Of a stretch of 64,000 nucleotides of DNA, positions 56,077 through 64,000 are shown in pieces. The position numbers and the translations under genes were made by a program. Where the stretch lies: positions 1 to 64,000 of the forward strand of contig NW_027485030.1 of assembly GCF_050908995.1 (NCBI RefSeq), written 5' to 3'. The DNA is from Andrena cerasifolii (Eukaryota; Arthropoda; Insecta; Hymenoptera; Andrenidae). Positions within the stretch are counted from its first letter, which is position 1. Each line of letters opens with the position of its first letter. The notes beneath the pieces are model-generated. The model did no database searches and had not been told where the DNA came from. It was given only the letters and a program-made list of their open reading frames with translations.

Positions 56077-58214
56077 AATCCGATATTAGAACCGATATTG
56101 AAAAACCGATATTGGAAAACAAATATTGAAAAACTGATATCGAAAAACTTATATCGAAAAACTGATATTGCAAAACCGATATTGAATCCGATATTAGAAC
56201 CGATATTGAAAAACCGATATTGAAAAACAAATATTGAAAAACCGATATTGAAAAACTGATATTGAAACCGATATTAGAACCGATATTGAAAAACCGATAT
56301 TGAAAAACCGATATTAAAAAACCTATATCGAAAAACTGATATTGCAAAACCGATATTGAAAAACCGATATTGAAAAACCTATATCGAAAAACTGATATTG
56401 CAAAACCGATATTGAATCCGATATTAGAACCGATATTGAAAAACCGATATTGAAAAACAAATATTGAAAAACTGATATCGAAAAACTTATATCGAAAAAC
56501 TGATATTGCAAAACCGATATTGAATCCGATATTAGAACCGATATTGAAAAACCGATATTGAAAAACAAATATTGAAAAACTGATATCGAAATACTGATAT
56601 TGAAAAACCGATATTGAAAACCCGATATTGAATCCGATATTAGAACCGATATTCAAAAACCGATATTGGAGAACAAATATTGAAAAACTGATATCGAAAA
56701 ACTGATATTGAAAAACCGATATTGAAAAGCCGATAATGATTCCGATATTAGAACCGATATTGAAAAACAAATATTGAAAAACTGATATCGAAAAACTGAT
56801 ATTGAAAAACCGATATTGAAAAACCGATATTGAAACCGATATTAGAACCGATATTGAAAAACCGATATTGAAAAACAAATATTGAAAAACTGATATCGAA
56901 AAACTGATATTGCAAAACCGATATTGAAAAACCGATATTGAAAAACCTATATCGAAAAACTGATATTGCAAAACCGATATTGAAAAACCGATATTGAAAA
57001 ACCTATATCGAAAAACTGATATTGCAAAACCGATATTGAATCCGATATTAGAACCGATATTGAAAAACCGATATTGAAAAACAAATATTGAAAAACTGAT
57101 ATCGAAAAACTTATATCGAAAAACTGATATTGCAAAACCGATATTGAATCCGATATTAGAACCGATATTGAAAAACCGATATTGAAAAACAAATATTGAA
57201 AAACCGATATTGAAAAACTGATATTGAAACCGATATTAGAACCGATATTGAAAAACCGATATTGAAAAACCGATATTAAAAAACCTATATCGAAAAACTG
57301 ATATTGCAAAACCGATATTGAAAAACCGATATTGAAAAACCTATATCGAAAAACTGATATTGCAAAACCGATATTGAATCCGATATTAGAACCGATATTG
57401 AAAAACCGATATTGAAAAACAAATATTGAAAAACTGATATCGAAAAACTTATATCGAAAAACTGATATTGCAAAACCGATATTGAATCCGATATTAGAAC
57501 CGATATTGAAAAACCGATATTGAAAAACAAATATTGAAAAACTGATATCGAAATACTGATATTGAAAAACCGATATTGAAAACCCGATATTGAATCCGAT
57601 ATTAGAACCGATATTCAAAAACCGATATTGGAGAACAAATATTGAAAAACTGATATCGAAAAACTGATATTGAAAAACCGATATTGAAAAACCGATATGG
57701 AAGAACAAATATTGAAAAACCGATATTGAATCCGATATTGGAACCGATATACAAAAACCGACATTGGAGAACAAATATTGAAAAACTGATATCGAAAAAC
57801 TGATATTGAAAAACCGATATTGAAAAGCCGATATTGATTCCGATATTAGAACCGATATTGAAAAACCGATATTGAAAAACAAATATTGAAAAACTGATAT
57901 CGAAAAACTGATATTGAAAAACCGATATTGAAAAACCGATATTGAAGAACAAATATTGAAAAACCGATATTGAAAAACTGATATTGAAACCGATATTAGA
58001 ACCGATATTGAAAAACCGATATTGAAAAACAAATATTGAAAAACTGATATCGAAAAACTGATATTGAAAAACCGATATTGAAAACCCGATATTGAAAAAC
58101 AAATATTGAAAAACTGATATCGAAAAACTTATATCGAAAAACTGATATTGCAAAACCGATATTGAATCCGATATTAGAACCGATATTGAAAAACCGATAT
58201 TGAAAAACAAATAT
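56077..58214 (+). repeat. Block K-like segment with a 1018-bp tandem unit
   Basis: 57070-58129 matches 58088-59147 at 1018 bp, so the tandem unit joins this segment to the next. 56407-58129 is also repeated at 61235-62957 (offset 4828). The X marker at 57759 recurs at 58777 and 62587. A private GGAAAACAAATATT unit is near 56114. Confidence 0.85.
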
Positions 58215-60050
58215 TGAAAAACCGATATTGAAAAACTGATATTGAAACCGATATTAGAACCGATATTGAAAAACCGATATTGAAAAACCGATATTAAAAA
58301 ACCTATATCGAAAAACTGATATTGCAAAACCGATATTGAAAAACCGATATTGAAAAACCTATATCGAAAAACTGATATTGCAAAACCGATATTGAATCCG
58401 ATATTAGAACCGATATTGAAAAACCGATATTGAAAAACAAATATTGAAAAACTGATATCGAAAAACTTATATCGAAAAACTGATATTGCAAAACCGATAT
58501 TGAATCCGATATTAGAACCGATATTGAAAAACCGATATTGAAAAACAAATATTGAAAAACTGATATCGAAATACTGATATTGAAAAACCGATATTGAAAA
58601 CCCGATATTGAATCCGATATTAGAACCGATATTCAAAAACCGATATTGGAGAACAAATATTGAAAAACTGATATCGAAAAACTGATATTGAAAAACCGAT
58701 ATTGAAAAACCGATATGGAAGAACAAATATTGAAAAACCGATATTGAATCCGATATTGGAACCGATATACAAAAACCGACATTGGAGAACAAATATTGAA
58801 AAACTGATATCGAAAAACTGATATTGAAAAACCGATATTGAAAAGCCGATATTGATTCCGATATTAGAACCGATATTGAAAAACCGATATTGAAAAACAA
58901 ATATTGAAAAACTGATATCGAAAAACTGATATTGAAAAACCGATATTGAAAAACCGATATTGAAGAACAAATATTGAAAAACCGATATTGAAAAACTGAT
59001 ATTGAAACCGATATTAGAACCGATATTGAAAAACCGATATTGAAAAACAAATATTGAAAAACTGATATCGAAAAACTGATATTGAAAAACCGATATTGAA
59101 AACCCGATATTGAAAAACAAATATTGAAAAACTGATATCGAAAAACTGATATTGAAAACCCGATATTGAAAAACTGATATTGAAACCGATATTAGAACCG
59201 ATATTGAAAAACCGATATTGAAAAACAAATATTGAAAAACTGATATCGAAAAACTGATATTGAAAAACCGATATTGAAAAACCGATATTGAAGAACAAAT
59301 ATTGAAAAACCGATATTGAAAAACTGATATTGAAACCGATATTAGAACCGATATTGAAAAACCGATATTGAAAAACCGATATTGAAAAACCTATATCGAA
59401 AAACTGATATTGCAAAACCGATATTGAAAAACCGATATTGAAAAACCTATATCGAAAAACTGATATTGCAAAACCGATATTGAATCCGATATTAGAACCG
59501 ATATTGAAAAACCGATATTGAAAAACAAATATTGAAAAACTGATATCGAAAAACTTATATCGAAAAACTGATATTGCAAAACCGATATTGAATCCGATAT
59601 TAGAACCGATATTGAAAAACCGATATTGAAAAACAAATATTGAAAAACTGATATCGAAATACTGATATTGAAAAACCGATATTGAAAACCCGATATTGAA
59701 TCCGATATTAGAACCGATATTCAAAAACCGATATTGGAGAACAAATATTGAAAAACTGATATCGAAAAACTGATATTGAAAAACCGATATTGAAAAGCCG
59801 ATAATGATTCCGATATTAGAACCGATATTGAAAAACAAATATTGAAAAACTGATATCGAAAAACTGATATTGAAAAACCGATATTGAAAAACCGATATTG
59901 AAACCGATATTAGAACCGATATTGAAAAACCGATATTGAAAAACAAATATTGAAAAACTGATATCGAAAAACTGATATTGCAAAACCGATATTGAAAAAC
60001 CGATATTGAAAAACCTATATCGAAAAACTGATATTGCAAAACCGATATTG
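58215..60050 (+). repeat. Higher-order block K, copy 2
   Basis: It repeats 54241-56076 (3974 bp). The overlapping interval 58087-59980 is repeated at 61897-63790 (3810 bp, about 1.89 kb). About 58205-58705 matches 59293-59793 at 1088 bp. The three offsets show overlapping rather than simple end-to-end duplication. Confidence 0.87.
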
Positions 60051-61234
60051 AAAAACCGATATTGAAAAACCTATATCGAAAAACTGATATTGCAAAACCG
60101 ATATTGAATCCGATATTAGAACCGATATTGAAAAACCGATATTGAAAAACAAATATTGAAAAACTGATATCGAAAAACTGATATTGAAAAACCGATATTG
60201 AAAACCCGATATTGAAAAACAAATATTGAAAAACTGATATCGAAAAACTGATATTGAAAACCCGATATTGAAAAACTGATATTGAAACCGATATTAGAAC
60301 CGATATTGAAAAACCGATATTGAAAAACAAATATTGAAAAACTGATATCGAAAAACTGATATTGAAAAACCGATATTGAAAAACCGATATTGAAGAACAA
60401 ATATTGAAAAACCGATATTGAAAAACTGATATTGAAACCGATATTAGAACCGATATTGAAAAACCGATATTGAAAAACCGATATTGAAAAACCTATATCG
60501 AAAAACTGATATTGCAAAACCGATATTGAAAAACCGATATTGAAAAACCTATATCGAAAAACTGATATTGCAAAACCGATATTGAATCCGATATTAGAAC
60601 CGATATTGAAAAACCGATATTGAAAAACAAATATTGAAAAACTGATATCGAAAAACTGATATTGAAAAACCGATATTGAAAACCCGATATTGAATCCGAT
60701 ATTAGAACCGATATTCAAAAACCGATATTGGAGAACAAATATTGAAAAACTGATATCGAAAAACTGATATTGAAAAACCGATATTGAAAAGCCGATATTG
60801 AAACCGATATTAGAACCGATATTGAAAAACCGATATTGAAAAACAAATATTGAAAAACTGATATCGAAAAACTGATATTGAAAAACCGATATTGAAAAGC
60901 CGATAATGATTCCGATATTAGAACCGATATTCAAAAACCGATATTGGAGAACAAATATTCAAAAACCGATATTGAAAAACTGATATTGAAAAACTGATAT
61001 TGAAAAACTGATATTGCAAAACCGATATTGAATCCGATATTAGAACCGATATTGAAAAACCGATATTGAAAAACAAATATTGAAAAACCGATATTGAAAA
61101 ACTGATATTGAAACCGATATTAGAACCGATATTGAAACCGATATTAGAACCGATATTGAAAAACCGATATTGAAAAACCTATATCGAAAAACTGATATTG
61201 CAAAACCGATATTGAAAAACCGATATTGAAAACC
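60051..61234 (+). repeat. Array segment between K copies
   Basis: Ordinary monomer strings resembling 30.6-31.6 kb, with a D'' unit, a three-fold B run near 60973-61014 and a doubled 12-bp pair near 61110-61160. No X marker and no unique DNA were seen. Confidence 0.8.
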
Positions 61235-63790
61235 CGATATTGAATCCGATATTAGAACCGATATTGAAAAACCGATATTGAAAAACAAATATTGAAAAAC
61301 TGATATCGAAAAACTTATATCGAAAAACTGATATTGCAAAACCGATATTGAATCCGATATTAGAACCGATATTGAAAAACCGATATTGAAAAACAAATAT
61401 TGAAAAACTGATATCGAAATACTGATATTGAAAAACCGATATTGAAAACCCGATATTGAATCCGATATTAGAACCGATATTCAAAAACCGATATTGGAGA
61501 ACAAATATTGAAAAACTGATATCGAAAAACTGATATTGAAAAACCGATATTGAAAAGCCGATAATGATTCCGATATTAGAACCGATATTGAAAAACAAAT
61601 ATTGAAAAACTGATATCGAAAAACTGATATTGAAAAACCGATATTGAAAAACCGATATTGAAACCGATATTAGAACCGATATTGAAAAACCGATATTGAA
61701 AAACAAATATTGAAAAACTGATATCGAAAAACTGATATTGCAAAACCGATATTGAAAAACCGATATTGAAAAACCTATATCGAAAAACTGATATTGCAAA
61801 ACCGATATTGAAAAACCGATATTGAAAAACCTATATCGAAAAACTGATATTGCAAAACCGATATTGAATCCGATATTAGAACCGATATTGAAAAACCGAT
61901 ATTGAAAAACAAATATTGAAAAACTGATATCGAAAAACTTATATCGAAAAACTGATATTGCAAAACCGATATTGAATCCGATATTAGAACCGATATTGAA
62001 AAACCGATATTGAAAAACAAATATTGAAAAACCGATATTGAAAAACTGATATTGAAACCGATATTAGAACCGATATTGAAAAACCGATATTGAAAAACCG
62101 ATATTAAAAAACCTATATCGAAAAACTGATATTGCAAAACCGATATTGAAAAACCGATATTGAAAAACCTATATCGAAAAACTGATATTGCAAAACCGAT
62201 ATTGAATCCGATATTAGAACCGATATTGAAAAACCGATATTGAAAAACAAATATTGAAAAACTGATATCGAAAAACTTATATCGAAAAACTGATATTGCA
62301 AAACCGATATTGAATCCGATATTAGAACCAATATTGAAAAACCGATATTGAAAAACAAATATTGAAAAACTGATATCGAAATACTGATATTGAAAAACCG
62401 ATATTGAAAACCCGATATTGAATCCGATATTAGAACCGATATTCAAAAACCGATATTGGAGAACAAATATTGAAAAACTGATATCGAAAAACTGATATTG
62501 AAAAACCGATATTGAAAAACCGATATGGAAGAACAAATATTGAAAAACCGATATTGAATCAGATATTGGAACCGATATACAAAAACCGACATTGGAGAAC
62601 AAATATTGAAAAACTGATATCGAAAAACTGATATTGAAAAACCGATATTGAAAAGCCGATATTGATTCCGATATTAGAACCGATATTGAAAAACCGATAT
62701 TGAAAAACAAATATTGAAAAACTGATATCGAAAAACTGATATTGAAAAACCGATATTGAAAAACCGATATTGAAGAACAAATATTGAAAAACCGATATTG
62801 AAAAACTGATATTGAAACCGATATTAGAACCGATATTGAAAAACCGATATTGAAAAACAAATATTGAAAAACTGATATCGAAAAACTGATATTGAAAAAC
62901 CGATATTGAAAACCCGATATTGAAAAACAAATATTGAAAAACTGATATCGAAAAACTGATATTGAAAACCCGATATTGAAAAACTGATATTGAAACCGAT
63001 ATTAGAACCGATATTGAAAAACCGATATTGAAAAACAAATATTGAAAAACTGATATCGAAAAACTGATATTGAAAAACCGATATTGAAAAACCGATATTG
63101 AAGAACAAATATTGAAAAACCGATATTGAAAAACTGATATTGAAACCGATATTAGAACCGATATTGAAAAACCGATATTGAAAAACCGATATTGAAAAAC
63201 CTATATCGAAAAACTGATATTGCAAAACCGATATTGAAAAACCGATATTGAAAAACCTATATCGAAAAACTGATATTGCAAAACCGATATTGAATCCGAT
63301 ATTAGAACCGATATTGAAAAACCGATATTGAAAAACAAATATTGAAAAACTGATATCGAAAAACTTATATCGAAAAACTGATATTGCAAAACCGATATTG
63401 AATCCGATATTAGAACCGATATTGAAAAACCGATATTGAAAAACAAATATTGAAAAACTGATATCGAAATACTGATATTGAAAAACCGATATTGAAAACC
63501 CGATATTGAATCCGATATTAGAACCGATATTCAAAAACCGATATTGGAGAACAAATATTGAAAAACTGATATCGAAAAACTGATATTGAAAAACCGATAT
63601 TGAAAAGCCGATAATGATTCCGATATTAGAACCGATATTGAAAAACAAATATTGAAAAACTGATATCGAAAAACTGATATTGAAAAACCGATATTGAAAA
63701 ACCGATATTGAAACCGATATTAGAACCGATATTGAAAAACCGATATTGAAAAACAAATATTGAAAAACTGATATCGAAAAACTGATATTG
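61235..63790 (+). repeat. Higher-order block K, copy 3 (composite)
   Basis: The left part (61235-62957) repeats 56407-58129 at 4828 bp and the right part (61897-63790) repeats 58087-59980 at 3810 bp. The two source intervals are related by the 1018-bp offset, so this copy spans their junction. Private changes are AACCAATATT near 62329 and GAATCAGATATT near 62560. Confidence 0.87.
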
Positions 63791-64000
63791 AAAAACCGAT
63801 ATTGAAAAACCGATATTGAAACCGATATTAGAACCGATATTGAAAAACCGATATTGAATCCGATATTGGAACCGATATACAAAAACCGACATTGGGGAAC
63901 AAATATTGAAAAACTGATATCGAAAAACTGATATTGAAAAACCGATATTGAAAAGCCGATATTGATTCCGATATTAGAACCGATATTGAAAAACCGATAT
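63791..64000 (+). repeat. Return of the GGGG-type X segment at the right edge
   Basis: After the K domain the sequence shows an X marker (CGACATT at 63887) followed by GGGGAAC, the form typical of 31.8-52.9 kb. The segment ends at the window edge in the middle of a monomer string, so the homogenised family resumes at or beyond this point. Confidence 0.8.

Larger units (their letters stand above)
1..64000 (+). repeat. Satellite array of 14-bp and 12-bp monomers filling the whole window
   Basis: Every stretch examined resolves into head-to-tail copies of GAAAAACCGATATT (14 bp) and a 12-bp form missing two As of the A-run. Variant monomers differ by one to three bases, chiefly CTGATATT, CTGATATC, CAAATATT, CCTATATC, GCAAAACC, AAACCCG and AAAGCCG. 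No unit of another length was found, no inverted block was seen, and no unique insert interrupts the array. The + strand is A-rich throughout (7 A, 3 T, 2 G, 2 C per consensus unit). The array continues past both window ends. A large gene-free array with several levels of higher-order repeat is typical of eukaryotic satellite DNA. Chromosomal location and species cannot be read from the sequence. Confidence 0.98.

Noticed and set aside
56032..56223. Plus-strand frame of 63 codons
   Set aside because: The + strand normally has TGA in each unit (ATTGAAA). This frame is open only because of a chance order of E, F and h units; it starts with TTG and is pure satellite.
55040..56971. Minus-strand reading frame of 643 codons, the longest of many in the window
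   Set aside because: It begins with TTG rather than ATG, consists only of the period-14 translation of the satellite, and overlaps equivalent frames with the same peptide. Open length follows from a stop-free monomer on that strand. No domain, unique sequence or ribosome-binding context is present.
1..64000. CRISPR array
   Set aside because: Repeats are contiguous 12-14 bp monomers with no unique spacers, and the only variation is base changes in the repeats themselves.
1..64000. Telomeric or subtelomeric simple repeat
   Set aside because: The unit does not match TTAGGG, TTTAGGG, TTAGG or other G-rich telomere motifs, and G is low on both strands.
1..64000. CENP-B box as evidence for a centromere
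   Set aside because: No sequence like the mammalian CENP-B box (TTCG....A..CGGG type) was seen. A centromeric role rests only on array organisation.
1..64000. TATA-like promoters or terminators from TATATC and A-run motifs
   Set aside because: These motifs recur in many monomers as part of the repeat, so individual matches carry no information.
1..64000. tRNA, rRNA or other structured RNA genes
   Set aside because: No stretch departs from the monomer pattern long enough to hold one, and no inverted-repeat stems longer than the local GATATC palindrome were seen.
1..64000. A hidden novel defence or mobile system
   Set aside because: I looked for any break in periodicity that might contain a gene or element and found none; the interest lies in the repeat architecture alone.

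Overview
The whole 64 kb window is one uninterrupted satellite array. No unique sequence, recognisable gene, RNA gene, transposon or CRISPR array was found, and both window edges lie inside the array, so its true length is unknown. The basic unit is a 14-bp monomer, GAAAAACCGATATT (type A), mixed with a 12-bp form lacking two A residues (h units, e.g. AGAACCGATATT). All units run head to tail in one orientation. By monomer composition the DNA is about 27-30% G+C and the + strand is about half adenine. Such a long, gene-free, hierarchically duplicated array points to eukaryotic satellite DNA (centromeric, pericentromeric, subtelomeric, or from a sex or B chromosome). The sequence does not reveal the species. 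Letter codes used below: A GAAAAACCGATATT; B GAAAAACTGATATT; C GAAAAACTGATATC; D GAAAAACAAATATT (D' GAAGAACAAATATT, D'' GGAGAACAAATATT); E GAAAAACCTATATC; F GCAAAACCGATATT; G GAAAACCCGATATT or GAAAAGCCGATATT (also ending ATAAT); h1 GAAACCGATATT, GAATCCGATATT or GATTCCGATATT; h2 AGAACCGATATT.

Three levels of order are visible. (1) Monomers of 14 or 12 bp. (2) Stereotyped monomer strings, mainly D-C-B-A-(A or G)-h1-h2-A, about 108 bp, and a 150-bp string carrying A-D'-A-B-h1-h2. (3) Kilobase-scale segmental and tandem duplications recognised from shared rare variants and constant coordinate offsets.

Region by region: 1-5343 holds three overlapping copies of one block (offsets 1892, 2090 and 3982 bp). 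5344-7590 is a mixed stretch rich in E and F units. 7591-11560 has staggered copies marked by a rare ATATAG variant. 11831-12368 is a 244-bp tandem dimer. 12094-15314 is a block that recurs whole or in part at 17407, 20598 and 28066. The wider interval 10.7-17.3 kb is colinear with 24.8-33.0 kb. 33-53 kb is the most homogenised domain, with tandem duplications of 2240 and 2672 bp and larger offsets of 3778, 4330, 7190 and 7708 bp. 54-64 kb is a separate domain with 1018- and 1088-bp spacings and duplications at 3810, 3974 and 4828 bp.

Long reading frames on the minus strand (up to 643 codons) arise because the 14-bp unit has no stop codon on that strand and 14 is not a multiple of 3. They are not credible genes. 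All alignments were made by eye from the printed sequence; boundaries are good to about 20 bp and counts of rare markers could miss a copy.
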